Positions 46,376 to 55,369 of a DNA stretch of 64,000 nucleotides are shown one piece after another (position 1 is the stretch's first letter; every line of letters starts with the position of its first letter). The position numbers and the translations under genes are program-made. The DNA is from Pseudomonas paraglycinae (GTDB lineage Bacteria; Pseudomonadota; Gammaproteobacteria; Pseudomonadales; Pseudomonadaceae). Below the pieces are notes generated by a model. It saw nothing but the letters and a program-made list of their open reading frames with translations. It had not been told where the DNA came from and ran no database searches. The stretch spans positions 56,407-120,406 of the forward strand of contig NZ_BQHR01000019.1 of NCBI RefSeq assembly GCF_021601625.1, read 5' to 3'.

Positions 46376-46909
46376 ATGAATCATCCCATCACCGCCCTGG
46401 TCATCATGGGCGTTGCCGGTTGCGGCAAGACGTGCGTCAGCGAGGCCCTGTGCCAATTGAGCGGCGCCACTGCCATTGAAGGCGATACTTTCCATCCGGC
46501 CGCGAACATCGAAAAGATGAGCGCGGGGATCCCCCTGAATGACGAAGACCGTGCCGGCTGGCTCGACAGCCTGTGCGATGAACTGCGTCGCGTCGATGCC
46601 CTGGGCGAACGCCCGGTGCTGACCTGCTCGGCCCTCAAACACATTTACCGCGAACGTCTGCGCAGCGCCTTGCCGGGCCTGGGCTTCGTGTTCCTCGAAT
46701 TGACGCCTGAAGTGGCCGCCGAACGTGTGTCCCACCGTCCGGGCCATTTCATGCCAGCCACTTTGATCGAAAGCCAGTTCGCCACCCTCGAATCGCCCAA
46801 GGGCGAGCCGTTGACCCTGGCCCTGAATGCTTCGATCCACAGCGTTGAAGAACTGGCGTCGCAAGCCCACGTCTGGTGGCAGGCCCATGGCCTGAAACAG
46901 GCGGTATGA
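46376..46909 (+). CDS. gntK: Gluconokinase
   Basis: Phosphorylates gluconate to 6-phosphogluconate, feeding the Entner-Doudoroff route. The 177-residue protein has the P-loop MGVAGCGKTCVSEAL, EGDTFHPAANIEKM and the LTCSALKHIYRERLR segment, all typical of GntK. An operator lies just upstream, and gntP follows after a second operator. Confidence 0.94.
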   Translation: MNHPITALVIMGVAGCGKTCVSEALCQLSGATAIEGDTFHPAANIEKMSAGIPLNDEDRAGWLDSLCDELRRVDALGERPVLTCSALKHIYRERLRSALPGLGFVFLELTPEVAAERVSHRPGHFMPATLIESQFATLESPKGEPLTLALNASIHSVEELASQAHVWWQAHGLKQAV

Positions 46910-46920
46910 GTGTGATTGCG

Positions 46921-46937
46921 AAGATAGCGCTGTCCTT
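46921..46937. promoter_or_regulatory. Putative GntR operator, gntP leader
   Basis: AAGATAGCGCTGTCCTT, third copy, 55 bases before gntP; it differs from the first at one base. Confidence 0.78.
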
Positions 46938-46991
46938 TCGACTTCTGATTAACCCGCTTTAATAACAACAACAAACCAGGAGACACCCCCA

Positions 46992-48344
46992 ATGTTTGGC
47001 ATGTCCCATGACGCCTATCTGCTGCTCGATGCAGTAGTCACGGTGATCGGGCTTATCGTCCTGATCACCAAGTTCAAGCTCCATCCCTTCATTGCCCTGA
47101 CCATCGCCGCTGCGTTCCTCGGCCTGACGTCCGGCATGCCGATCGGCACCATCATCAAGGCGTTCCAGGACGGCTTCGGTGGCGTGCTCGGTTTCGTCGG
47201 CATCATCCTTGCGCTGGGTACGATGCTCGGCAAGATGATGGCCGAATCCGGCGGTGCCGATCAGATCGCCCAGACCCTGATCCGCGCCTTTGGCAAGGAC
47301 AAGGTTCAGTGGGCGATGATGTTCGCCGCGTTCCTGGTGGGCATTCCGCTGTTCTTCGAAATCGGCTTCGTGCTGCTGATTCCGCTGGTGTTCATCGTGG
47401 CTCGCCGCACCGGTGTGTCGATCATCAAGATCGGTATCCCGCTGCTCGCCGGCCTGTCCGCCGTGCACGGCCTGGTGCCGCCGCACCCGGGCCCGCTGCT
47501 GGCCATCGGCGTGTTCGGTGCCGACATCGGCAAGACCATTCTGTACGGTCTGATCGTCGCGCTGCCGACCGCCATCATTGCCGGTCCGATCTTCGGTACG
47601 TTCATCGCCAAGCACATTCCCGGTACGCCAAATCAGGAACTGGTCGATCAACTTGCCCGTGAGTCGGACTCGCAGGATCTGCCAAGTTTCGGCATCACCC
47701 TGGTCACCGTGCTGCTGCCGGTGTTCCTGATGCTGCTGAAAACCTTCGCCGACGTGGCGCTGCCGGACGGTCATTTCTTCCGCACCTGGATGGACATGAT
47801 CGGTCACCCGATCTCGGCACTGTTGCTGGCATTGCTACTGTCGCTGTACACCTTCGGCTACAAGCAGGGCATCGGTTCTCAGCAGATGCTCAAATGGCTC
47901 GACGCGAGCCTGGCGCCGACTGCCGCGATCATCCTGATCATCGGTGCCGGCGGCGGCTTCAAGCAGATGCTGGTGACCAGCGGCGTGGGCGACGTGATCG
48001 GCCACATGGCGGTCAGCGCGCAGATCTCGCCGATCCTGCTGGCGTGGCTGGTGGCAGCGGTGATCCGCATCGCGACCGGTTCGGCCACCGTGGCGACCAT
48101 CACGGGAGCGGGCATTGTGGTGCCGGTGGTGGGGATGATTCCGGGCGTGAACCGTGAGTTGCTGGTGCTGGCCACCGGTGCTGGCTCGCTGATCCTGTCC
48201 CACGTCAACGATGCCGGTTTCTGGCTGGTGAAGCAGTACTTCAACATGACCGTGGCCGAGACCTTCAAGACCTGGACGGCGATGGAAACCATCCTGTCGG
48301 TGGTGGGTTTGGGCTTTATTCTGTTGCTGTCGCTGTTCGTTTAA
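46992..48344 (+). CDS. gntP: Gluconate permease, GntP family
   Basis: Inner-membrane gluconate:proton symporter of 450 residues with about 12-14 helices. GntP-family segments include PLLAGLSAVHGLVPPHPGPL, GPIFGTFIAKHIPG, and RIATGSATVATITGAGIV near the C terminus. A leader with its own operator precedes it and a strong terminator follows. It supplies gluconate to GntK. Confidence 0.93.
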   Translation: MFGMSHDAYLLLDAVVTVIGLIVLITKFKLHPFIALTIAAAFLGLTSGMPIGTIIKAFQDGFGGVLGFVGIILALGTMLGKMMAESGGADQIAQTLIRAFGKDKVQWAMMFAAFLVGIPLFFEIGFVLLIPLVFIVARRTGVSIIKIGIPLLAGLSAVHGLVPPHPGPLLAIGVFGADIGKTILYGLIVALPTAIIAGPIFGTFIAKHIPGTPNQELVDQLARESDSQDLPSFGITLVTVLLPVFLMLLKTFADVALPDGHFFRTWMDMIGHPISALLLALLLSLYTFGYKQGIGSQQMLKWLDASLAPTAAIILIIGAGGGFKQMLVTSGVGDVIGHMAVSAQISPILLAWLVAAVIRIATGSATVATITGAGIVVPVVGMIPGVNRELLVLATGAGSLILSHVNDAGFWLVKQYFNMTVAETFKTWTAMETILSVVGLGFILLLSLFV

Positions 48345-48358
48345 CCTCGAACGCCAGA

Positions 48359-48392
48359 CACAAAAAAACCGCAGCGATGCGGTTTTTTTGTG
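48359..48392. terminator. Terminator after gntP
   Basis: CACAAAAAAACCGCA-GCGA-TGCGGTTTTTTTGTG, perfect stem with A and T tails; usable from both sides, as alaC converges. Confidence 0.92.
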
Positions 48393-48396
48393 CCTG

Positions 48397-48427
48397 GATC
48401 GTTCCCACGCTCCGCGTGGGAACGATC
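48397..48427. repeat. 31-bp palindromic repeat
   Basis: GATCGTTCCCACGC-TCC-GCGTGGGAACGATC, same family as 45075 and 51834. Confidence 0.9.
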
Positions 48428-48433
48428 ATCACC

Positions 48434-49645
48434 TCAGGATTTGGTCACGAGGCCATCCGCGCGGAACATCCCGCGAATCCCGCGTACTGCCTGGCGAATC
48501 CGGTCCTGGTTTTCGATCAGCGCAAAGCGCACGTGATCGTCGCCGTACTCACCAAAGCCGACACCCGGCGAGACGCAGACCTTGGCCTCGGCCAGCAGCT
48601 TCTTGGCGAATTCCAGCGAGCCGAGGTGCGCGTAGGCTTCGGGAATCTTCGCCCAGACGTACATCGAAGCTTTCGGGTTCTCGACCATCCAGCCCAGTTC
48701 ATGCAGGCCTTTGACCAGTACGTTGCGGCGCTGGCGATATTGCTCGGCGATGTCGCGTACGCACTGCTGATCACCTTCCAGCGCAGCAATCGCGGCCACC
48801 TGCAGCGGGGTGAACGTGCCGTAGTCGTGGTAGCTCTTGATCCGCGCCAAAGCGCTGACCAGTTCCGGGTTGCCGACCATGAAGCCGATGCGCCAGCCCG
48901 CCATGTTGTAGCTCTTGGACAGGGTGAAGAACTCCACCGCGATGTCCTTGGCACCCGGCACCTGCATGATCGACGGGGCTTTCCAGCCGTCGTAGACGAT
49001 GTCGGCGTAAGCCAGGTCGTGCACCACCAGCACGTCGTACTGTTTGGCGAGAGCAATCACCCGCTCGAAGAAATCGAGTTCCACGCACTGCGCGGTCGGG
49101 TTGGACGGGAAGCCGAGGATCATCATCTTCGGTTTCGGGATCGAGCCGCGAATCGCCCGTTCCAGCTCGGCGAAGAAGTCCACGCCCGGCACCAGCGGCA
49201 CCGACCGCACCTGGGCGCCGGCAATCACGGCACCGTAGATGTGAATCGGGTAGCTCGGGTTAGGCACCAGTACCGTGTCGCCCTGATCCAGGGTCGCCAG
49301 CATCAAGTGCGCCAGGCCTTCCTTGGAACCGATGGTGACGATGGCTTCGCTTTCCGGGTCGATCTCGACCTCGTAGCGTTCCTTGTACCAGTTGGAAATC
49401 GCCCGACGCAGGCGCGGAATGCCCTTGGACGTGGAGTAACCGTGGGTGTCTTCGCGTTGTGCAACCTGCACCAGTTTTTCAACGATGTGCGGCGGCGTGG
49501 CGCCGTCGGGGTTGCCCATGCTCAAGTCGATGATGTCTTCGCCACGACGTCGGGCGGCCATCTTCAGCTCGGCGGTGATGTTGAAAACGTAAGGGGGGAG
49601 TCGATCTATGCGCGCAAAGCGGCGCGGCGAACCTTGTTCAGCCAT
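48434..49645 (-). CDS. alaC: Alanine transaminase (AlaC-like aminotransferase)
   Basis: Class I pyridoxal-phosphate aminotransferase of 403 residues. The cofactor lysine is in [15 protein letters not shown], with [10 protein letters not shown]-like [16 protein letters not shown] and [14 protein letters not shown]. The length and wording match the AlaC/YfdZ group that makes alanine from pyruvate. It is divergent from a LysE-type exporter, 139 bases apart, which could export amino acids made here, though that link is inference. Confidence 0.88.
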   Translation of the reverse strand: MAEQGSPRRFARIDRLPPYVFNITAELKMAARRRGEDIIDLSMGNPDGATPPHIVEKLVQVAQREDTHGYSTSKGIPRLRRAISNWYKERYEVEIDPESEAIVTIGSKEGLAHLMLATLDQGDTVLVPNPSYPIHIYGAVIAGAQVRSVPLVPGVDFFAELERAIRGSIPKPKMMILGFPSNPTAQCVELDFFERVIALAKQYDVLVVHDLAYADIVYDGWKAPSIMQVPGAKDIAVEFFTLSKSYNMAGWRIGFMVGNPELVSALARIKSYHDYGTFTPLQVAAIAALEGDQQCVRDIAEQYRQRRNVLVKGLHELGWMVENPKASMYVWAKIPEAYAHLGSLEFAKKLLAEAKVCVSPGVGFGEYGDDHVRFALIENQDRIRQAVRGIRGMFRADGLVTKS

Positions 49646-49784
49646 TGTTGCCTCGGATAACGTAAGCGCCCGGAACCGTCCGAGCGACGCTGGTCACTGC
49701 GGTGACCTGTGGCGGACGATAAGGGCAGCGATGGCAGACTGTCCAGCGTGCACGACAACAATTTTTTCCCAAGGAAAACGGTTA

Positions 49785-50447
49785 ATGGAATTCACCAGCG
49801 GCTTTTTGTTGAGCCTTTCGCTGTGCCTGGATATCGGCGTGGCCAACATCGCGATGATCACCCTGGCGATGCAGCGCGGCTATTTTCAGGGCTTCGCACT
49901 GGGTCTCGGCACCTGCGTCGGCGACCTGATCTACGCGGTGCTGGCGCTGGCCGGGATGACCGTTCTGCTGCAATACGAAACCGTGCGCTGGGTGCTGTGG
50001 ATCGGCGGTTCAGCGCTGTTGATCTACTTCGCGGCGAAGATGATCTATTCGGCGATCCACCACGAGGCGCAACTGGCGGCGATCGCCGAGGTCGGCCAGA
50101 ACTCCCATCGCAAGGAATTCTTCCGTGGGATCTTTCTCGCCATGTCGTCACCCAGCGCCATCCTCTGGTTCGCGGCAGTGGGCGGCACGTTGATCGCCCG
50201 TTCCGGCGGCGGCGGTCCTTTGAGCTCGGCGCTGTTCCTCGGCGGCTTCCTGTGCGCCGGGCTGTTGTGGTCGGCAGGCCTGTGCTTCGCCGCGAGCCAT
50301 GGCGGCAAGTTGCTGGGCGACAAACTCCTGCGCTATTCCTACATGGCATCTGCAGCGATCTTCTGCTATTTAGCGGTCTACGTGATCGTATCCGGTTATA
50401 ACGAGTTCGTCGGTTCCGGCGCCGCCGAGGCCCTGCATACGCTGTAA
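49785..50447 (+). CDS. LysE/RhtB family amino-acid exporter
   Basis: Inner-membrane protein of 220 residues with about six helices. The start MEFTSGFLLSLSLCLDIGVAN and LGTCVGDLIYAVLALAG are hallmarks of LysE-type exporters. AAGGAA lies ten bases before the ATG. The substrate is unknown. It is divergent from alaC. Confidence 0.88.
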   Translation: MEFTSGFLLSLSLCLDIGVANIAMITLAMQRGYFQGFALGLGTCVGDLIYAVLALAGMTVLLQYETVRWVLWIGGSALLIYFAAKMIYSAIHHEAQLAAIAEVGQNSHRKEFFRGIFLAMSSPSAILWFAAVGGTLIARSGGGGPLSSALFLGGFLCAGLLWSAGLCFAASHGGKLLGDKLLRYSYMASAAIFCYLAVYVIVSGYNEFVGSGAAEALHTL

Positions 50448-50515
50448 ATGTGCGAATCGGGTTTGGCTTCTATACTCCCAGCCGAACCCACTTTTTTCGT
50501 TCAAGGAGTCGAGTC

Positions 50516-51010
50516 ATGGATGAGCAAAAACGCGTCGAAGTGGCTGAACCTCGCTTCGAACATGGACACTTCCTGCTGATTGCAGGATTTCGCGATCGCT
50601 TCACTCAAGAGACCGTTCAGGACATCCCTGCGCTGTGGGAAAAACTGATCCCGCACATCGGAAATATTCCGGGGCAGAAGGGTGAAGTGACCTACGGTGT
50701 CTGCAGCAATTTCGACGGCAACGGCGGTTTCGATTACATGGCCGGGGTCGAAATCCGCAAGCTGGACGACTTCCCGCAGGAAAAGTATCCGTGGATCGAA
50801 GTCCTGCCGCGTCAGTACGCGGTGTTCGAACACAAGGGTTCGCTGGATCAGTTGCCGCAGACCATTGACTACATCTACAACACCTGGCTCCCGAATTCCG
50901 AATACAAAGGGCTCAACGCCCCGGAGCTGGAACGCTACAGCGCCGATTTCAACCCGAAGCTCAATACCGGCAAGCTGGAAATCTGCGTCCCGGTGGAAAA
51001 GAAAACCTGA
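50516..51010 (+). CDS. GyrI-like / AraC effector-binding-domain protein
   Basis: Protein of 164 residues with the GyrI-like small-molecule-binding fold and no DNA-binding domain. The pattern starts with HFLLIAGFRDRF and contains GEVTYGVCSNFD, DYMAGVEIRKLDD and a C-terminal LEICVPV strand. Proteins of this kind bind hydrophobic compounds or gyrase. AAGGAG fixes the start. A hairpin follows and a 35-residue membrane protein converges on it. Confidence 0.83.
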   Translation: MDEQKRVEVAEPRFEHGHFLLIAGFRDRFTQETVQDIPALWEKLIPHIGNIPGQKGEVTYGVCSNFDGNGGFDYMAGVEIRKLDDFPQEKYPWIEVLPRQYAVFEHKGSLDQLPQTIDYIYNTWLPNSEYKGLNAPELERYSADFNPKLNTGKLEICVPVEKKT

Positions 51011-51016
51011 TCGGCA

Positions 51017-51049
51017 ACCGGCAGCGCGAACCCGCTTCGCGCTGCCGGT
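51017..51049. terminator. Hairpin between converging genes
   Basis: ACCGGCAGCGCGAA-CCCGC-TTCGCGCTGCCGGT, 14-base perfect stem; little T tail, so termination strength is uncertain. Confidence 0.75.
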
Positions 51050-51055
51050 CGAGTT

Positions 51056-51163
51056 TCACTTGCCCTTGATCCGTCGTGCCCGCAACAGGTCGATGCCCAA
51101 GGTAATGAAGCCGAAGAAGCTGATGCCCAACACCATCAACAAACCGATTTCCACGCTGCTCAT
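51056..51163 (-). CDS. 35-residue single-pass membrane protein
   Basis: A short gene too small for the usual size cut. It reads MSSVEIGLLMVLGISFFGFI, then TLGIDLLRARRIKGK, a hydrophobic segment of about 20 residues followed by a positive tail, so it should sit in the inner membrane with the tail in the cytoplasm. A strong GAGGAGGGAA ribosome site lies just upstream. It ends seven bases from the hairpin after the GyrI-like gene. Its function is unknown; small single-pass proteins often modulate larger membrane complexes. Confidence 0.75.
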   Translation of the reverse strand: MSSVEIGLLMVLGISFFGFITLGIDLLRARRIKGK

Positions 51164-51327
51164 AAACGGTTCCCTCCTCGGGTGATCAGAGACAGGCGTC
51201 AGAAATAGACCGTCCCGATTCCGAAGAAAAGCGCTTATACGCAGGCTTTACGCTGCCCGTGCGGATCGATATGAACACCTTATTCCTTTATCCTTGGCGG
51301 CCTTGTTTCCACTGATTTCGAGCCGCC

Positions 51328-51816
51328 ATGAACACCGTCATCCGCCACGTCACCGCCGCCGACCTGGACCGCTGCTACGCCATCGAAACCCTCGCCTACG
51401 AGGGCGACGAAGCCGCGACCCGCGAGAAGATCGCCACGCGCATCGCCACCTGGCCGGACGGTTTCATCGTCGCCGAGGTGGACGGGCAGGTGGCCGGGTT
51501 CATCAACTCCGGTGCAGCGTTTGATGTGCAGATGTCCGACGAGGCATTCAAGGAACTGATCGGCCACGACCCGGCGGGGCCGAACGTGGTGATCATGTCG
51601 GTGGTGGTGCACCCGGATTATCAGGGCCTGGGTCTGGCCAAGCGCCTGCTGGGCGAGTTCATCGAACGCATGCGCGAGCAGGGCAAGGCGACGATCCACC
51701 TGATGTGCAAGGAACGGCATATCCCGCTGTACGCCGGATTCGGTTTTGCCTACATCAAACCGTCCGAATCCGACCACGGCGGGATGGCGTGGCACGAGAT
51801 GATCCTGACCCTTTGA
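51328..51816 (+). CDS. GNAT family N-acetyltransferase
   Basis: Acetyltransferase of 162 residues. The acetyl-CoA loop is VVVHPDYQGLGLAKRLL (near 95), with HIPLYAGFGFAYI near the C terminus. The start MNTVIRHVTAADLDRCYAIE resembles the arylalkylamine N-acetyltransferase branch. The substrate is unknown. Confidence 0.87.
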   Translation: MNTVIRHVTAADLDRCYAIETLAYEGDEAATREKIATRIATWPDGFIVAEVDGQVAGFINSGAAFDVQMSDEAFKELIGHDPAGPNVVIMSVVVHPDYQGLGLAKRLLGEFIERMREQGKATIHLMCKERHIPLYAGFGFAYIKPSESDHGGMAWHEMILTL

Positions 51817-51833
51817 AGAAGAACCCCTGACCT

Positions 51834-51864
51834 GATCGTTCCCACGCAGAGCGTGGGAACGATC
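51834..51864. repeat. 31-bp palindromic repeat
   Basis: GATCGTTCCCACGC-AGA-GCGTGGGAACGATC, at a junction between converging genes. Confidence 0.9.
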
Positions 51865-51875
51865 GGTGGGCGGGG

Positions 51876-52481
51876 TCAGTAGAGGGTGTCACGTACTCTG
51901 GCCGGGGCCTCGCGATCATAGGCCTCGGCATCAAACTGCCCATCATTCAGCCGCTTGTGAAAAGCCCCTGCGGTCGGCAGCGCCGAGCGCGGCAAGTGGG
52001 TTTCAGGGTTCCACGCATCCGAACGCACAAACGCTTTCGAGCAATGAAAGAACGCCGCCTCCACCGCCACCAGCAACACCGTGCGCGCCGGTTTGCCGTT
52101 CACCGCGAAGCTTTCCAGCAATTCGGGATCAGCGCTGATGGTCGCCGTGCCATTGACCCGCAACGTTTCGCCAATCCCCGGAATGATGAACAGCAGCGAC
52201 ACCCGCGGATCGTGCAGCACGTTGCGCAAGGTATCGATGCGGTTGTTGCCGGGGCGATCCGGCAGGGCCAGGGTGCGCTCGTCGATGATCCGCACAAACC
52301 CCGGCGCGTCGCCGCGCGGAGAACCGTCGATGCCGTCGGCACCCACCGAGTTGACAATCACCAGCGGCGAGACCCGGACCATCGCCTGATAGTCCTCGTT
52401 GAGAAAGCCGATCTGCTTGCGCACCGCTCGTTCGTGGGGCAAACCGTAGATGGCTTCCAGCGCTTCGGTTGAATCGATCAT
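51876..52481 (-). CDS. Pyridoxamine-phosphate-oxidase-like flavin protein
   Basis: Protein of 201 residues with the FMN-binding split-barrel fold. Features are GFLNEDYQAMVRVSPLVIVNSV at the front, SPRGDAPGFVRIIDERTLALPDR and NNRIDTLRNVLHDPRVSLLFIIPG, matching the MSMEG_1061-type branch. These proteins often reduce small molecules with F420 or FMN; the substrate is unknown. It shares a transcript with the upstream GNAT gene, 17 bases apart. Confidence 0.85.
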   Translation of the reverse strand: MIDSTEALEAIYGLPHERAVRKQIGFLNEDYQAMVRVSPLVIVNSVGADGIDGSPRGDAPGFVRIIDERTLALPDRPGNNRIDTLRNVLHDPRVSLLFIIPGIGETLRVNGTATISADPELLESFAVNGKPARTVLLVAVEAAFFHCSKAFVRSDAWNPETHLPRSALPTAGAFHKRLNDGQFDAEAYDREAPARVRDTLY

Positions 52482-52498
52482 CGTTGCTCCCTCGACGA

Positions 52499-52984
52499 TT
52501 AGAAGAACAGCCCCATGCGCCGCTCGTAACCGATGCGGCCCTTGTACGCTTCGCCGCTGTCGACAAAGCCGTACTTGGCGTACAGCGCAATCGCGGCGTC
52601 ATTGTCGGCGTCCACCGACAGTTCCAGCCCTTTGATCTCCGGCCAGGCCTGGCGCGCAACTTCCGGCAACGCCAGCAGGCAGGCCTTGCCATAACCCTTG
52701 CCCTGGGCGCGGTGATCGACCTGCAACGCATGCAGGGTGGCGCTGTGTTCATCGGCCCAGTCCGGCAGAACCGGCGGGCGCTTGAGCAGCAGGAACGCCA
52801 CTGGCTCATCTTCTGCCAGCAGGGCAAAACCCTTCACGCCAGGACCGGGTTTCGACAGCAGCGTATGCAGGGCGCCGTGGATATCGCCGGAGAACTTGAT
52901 CTGCTCGGCGTGGATTTCAATCGCTTCGACTTGCTGACGCTGCAAGGCGTTAAGGCTCTCGTACGGTACGAGTTTGGCTGACAC
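52499..52984 (-). CDS. GNAT family N-acetyltransferase
   Basis: Acetyltransferase of 161 residues, with the acetyl-CoA loop LQVDHRAQGKGYGKACLLAL (near 90) and ALYAKYGFVDSG near the end. It is first of a two-gene minus-strand pair with the flavin protein. The substrate is unknown. Confidence 0.86.
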   Translation of the reverse strand: MSAKLVPYESLNALQRQQVEAIEIHAEQIKFSGDIHGALHTLLSKPGPGVKGFALLAEDEPVAFLLLKRPPVLPDWADEHSATLHALQVDHRAQGKGYGKACLLALPEVARQAWPEIKGLELSVDADNDAAIALYAKYGFVDSGEAYKGRIGYERRMGLFF

Positions 52985-53126
52985 GGGAATTTCCTTTTTC
53001 CTACAAAGATGAGCCTCGGATTCTAGCGATTTTGTCTTCTCCGGAATTTTTTTGTTTCAACTGTCGATCCGGCAAATCGCCGAACGACTAAGGGTGTCTT
53101 CACAACAAAAACCAGGGAGAAACCCC

Positions 53127-53552
53127 ATGAGTACGCAAGCGCAGATTCAAAGCCTGATCGACACCTACCGCGAGGCGGTGATGACCAAGGACGCGGAAAA
53201 AGTCATGGCCCTGTACGCCGACGACATCGTCTCCTTCGATGCGATCAAGGCCCTGCAATTCAAGGGCAAACCGGCCTACCGCGCGCACTGGGTGGATTGC
53301 ATGGAAATGTGCCCCGGCCCGCACATTTTCGAATTCCACGAAATCGCCATCGAGACCGCCGACAACATCGCTTTCGCCCACTGGGTCGCCAACTGCGGCG
53401 GGACCAATGAAAAGGGCGAAACCCAGAGTTGCTGGATGCGCGTCACCGCGTGCTACCGGCAGGTGGGCGGGGCGTGGAAGATCGCCCACGAACACTGGTC
53501 AGCACCGTTCGACCCGATGAGCGGCGCGACCCTGTTCGATGTGCAACCCTGA
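53127..53552 (+). CDS. SnoaL-like / nuclear-transport-factor-2-fold protein
   Basis: Protein of 141 residues with the cone-shaped fold of ketosteroid isomerases and polyketide cyclases. It begins with TYREAVMTKDAEKVMALYADDIVSFDAI and ends with GGAWKIAHEHWSAPFDP. The ATG at 53127 follows GGGAGA; the upstream codons are leader. It is first of a SnoaL-DGPF-ECF42 operon and may modify or bind a small molecule in that response. Confidence 0.85.
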   Translation: MSTQAQIQSLIDTYREAVMTKDAEKVMALYADDIVSFDAIKALQFKGKPAYRAHWVDCMEMCPGPHIFEFHEIAIETADNIAFAHWVANCGGTNEKGETQSCWMRVTACYRQVGGAWKIAHEHWSAPFDPMSGATLFDVQP

Positions 53553-53592
53553 TCTTCAGCCATAGTTGATCCGTCCGATTCAGGAGAACGCC

Positions 53593-53937
53593 ATGAAGTA
53601 TTTATGCCTGGTCTACAGCGATGAGCGCCTGCTGCATTCGTCGCCCGACAGCCCGGAAGATGCCGAGTGCTGGGCCTACGCCGAGTCGATCCAGGGCAGC
53701 GGCCGGATGGTCGCCGCCGAAGCGCTGGAGTCGGTGCAGACTGCCACCACGGTGCGCATGCGCAACGGCAAGCTGTCGATCACCGACGGCCCGTTCGCCG
53801 AGACCAAGGAGCAGTTGGCCGGTTTCTACCTGATCGACGCGCGGGATCTCAACGAAGCGATTCAGGTCGCCGGCAACATTCCGGCGGCCCGGGTCGGCAG
53901 CGTCGAAGTGCGTCCCGTGCGCCAGTTGAATGTCTGA
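53593..53937 (+). CDS. YCII-related DGPF-domain protein
   Basis: Small protein of 114 residues. It carries MKYLCLVYSDE at the start and ITDGPFAETKEQLAGFYLID, the DGPF motif. These proteins are consistently encoded beside ECF42 sigma factors. AGGAG fixes the ATG. It overlaps the sigma gene by eight bases. Confidence 0.9.
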   Translation: MKYLCLVYSDERLLHSSPDSPEDAECWAYAESIQGSGRMVAAEALESVQTATTVRMRNGKLSITDGPFAETKEQLAGFYLIDARDLNEAIQVAGNIPAARVGSVEVRPVRQLNV

Positions 53938-55174
53938 GGTCCGGGCGCGGGTCGAGCAGGTCTATCGCGAAGACTCGCGACGGATCCTCGCGACCCTGAT
54001 CCGCCTGCTCGGCGATTTCGACCTCGCCGAAGAAGCCCTGCACGAGGCGTTCTTCGTCGCGGTCGAGCGCTGGCAGCGCGACGGCGTGCCGGACAATCCG
54101 CGAACCTGGCTGGTGTCCACCGGGCGCTTCAAGGCGATCGACGTGCTGCGCCGCCGCGCACGGTTCAAGGCCTCGCAGCCGTTATTGCTGGCGCAACTGG
54201 AAGAACTGGAACAGTCCGAATGGGACGCCGAAGACGTGGAAGACGATCGCCTGCGCCTGATCTTCACCTGCTGCCACCCGGCGCTGGCGGCGGACGCGCA
54301 AGTACCGCTTACCCTGCGTGAAGTCTGCGACCTCACCACTGAAGAAATCGCCCGCGCATTTCTCTCGGCCCCGGCGGCGATTGCCCAGCGCATCGTGCGC
54401 GCTAAGGCGAAGATTCGTGACGCGAAAATCCCTTATCAAGTGCCGAGCCTGAGCGAATTGCCCGAGCGCCTCGACAGCGTGTTGCGGGTGATTTATCTGG
54501 TGTTCAACGAGGGTTATTCGGCGTCCGGCGGCGCTCAGGTGACCCGCGAAGACCTGACCCGCGAGGCGATCCGCCTCGGGCGGTTGTTGCTGGAGTTATT
54601 GCCGGATCCGGAAGTTATGGGGCTGCTGGCGTTGATGTTGTTGCATGAGTCGCGGAGGTCGGCGCGCTCGACGCCAAGCGGTGAACTGATTTTGCTGGAT
54701 GATCAGGATCGCGGATTGTGGAATGCCGAGCTGATTGCCGAAGGCTGTGAACTGGTGGAAAAAGCGCTGACCACGGGACGTTTCGGGCCGTACTGCCTGC
54801 AAGCGGCGATTGCGGCGGTGCATGCCGAGGCGCCCACGGCAGGGGAGACGGATTGGGAACAGATCGTCGGGCTGTATGACGTGTTGCTGCGGGCGGTGCC
54901 GTCGCCGGTGATCGAGTTGAACCGGGCGGTGGCGGTGGCCAAACGTGATGGGGCGCTGGCAGGGTTGACCCTGGTTGAAGGGATTCTGGACCGTGGAGAA
55001 TTGCAGGATTACCACTTGGCGCATTCGGCGCGGGCGGAGTTTTGTCGGCAGTTGGGGCGGGTTGAGGAGGCGCGGGCGGCTTATCGGCGTGCCCTGGAAT
55101 TGACGCGGCAAGAGCCGGAGCGGCGGTTTATCGAGGGGCGGCTTTCGGCTTTGGATCGCTTGCCCTCACCCTAG
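53930..55174 (+). CDS. ECF42-type sigma factor with C-terminal helical repeat domain
   Basis: Sigma factor of 414 residues, about twice the normal ECF length. The N-terminal half has region 2 (LGDFDLAEEALHEAFFVAVERW, then NPRTWLVSTGRFKAIDVLRRRAR) and region 4 (PLTLREVCDLTTEEIARAFLSAPAAIAQRIVRAK). The rest (about 190-410) is a TPR-like helical domain with YLVFNEGYSASGG. In ECF42 factors this extension replaces the anti-sigma partner. The C terminus LPSP and the TAG stop lie inside repeat D. Confidence 0.92.
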   Translation: MSEVRARVEQVYREDSRRILATLIRLLGDFDLAEEALHEAFFVAVERWQRDGVPDNPRTWLVSTGRFKAIDVLRRRARFKASQPLLLAQLEELEQSEWDAEDVEDDRLRLIFTCCHPALAADAQVPLTLREVCDLTTEEIARAFLSAPAAIAQRIVRAKAKIRDAKIPYQVPSLSELPERLDSVLRVIYLVFNEGYSASGGAQVTREDLTREAIRLGRLLLELLPDPEVMGLLALMLLHESRRSARSTPSGELILLDDQDRGLWNAELIAEGCELVEKALTTGRFGPYCLQAAIAAVHAEAPTAGETDWEQIVGLYDVLLRAVPSPVIELNRAVAVAKRDGALAGLTLVEGILDRGELQDYHLAHSARAEFCRQLGRVEEARAAYRRALELTRQEPERRFIEGRLSALDRLPSP

Positions 55175-55338
55175 CCCTCTCCCGGAGGGAGAGGGAACCG
55201 ATCCGGGAATATTGGAGATATGCGCCGACGTGAGAGATTTGCTCTGAATCCATAATCGACTCGATATTTCAAGTCGATGTATGACGTAAGACACCTCGGT
55301 CAGTTCCCTCTCCCTTCGGGAGAGGGTTAGGGTGAGGG
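55163..55338. repeat. About 176-bp inverted-repeat element, copy D
   Basis: The ends CCCTCACCCTAGCCCTCTCC and GGAGAGGGTTAGGGTGAGGG flank a core with TGAATCCATAATCGA. Its left end supplies the stop codon of the ECF42 gene. Confidence 0.9.
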
Positions 55339-55369
55339 CGCTTTTGATTTTGCCTTTCGCCTTTAGCTT

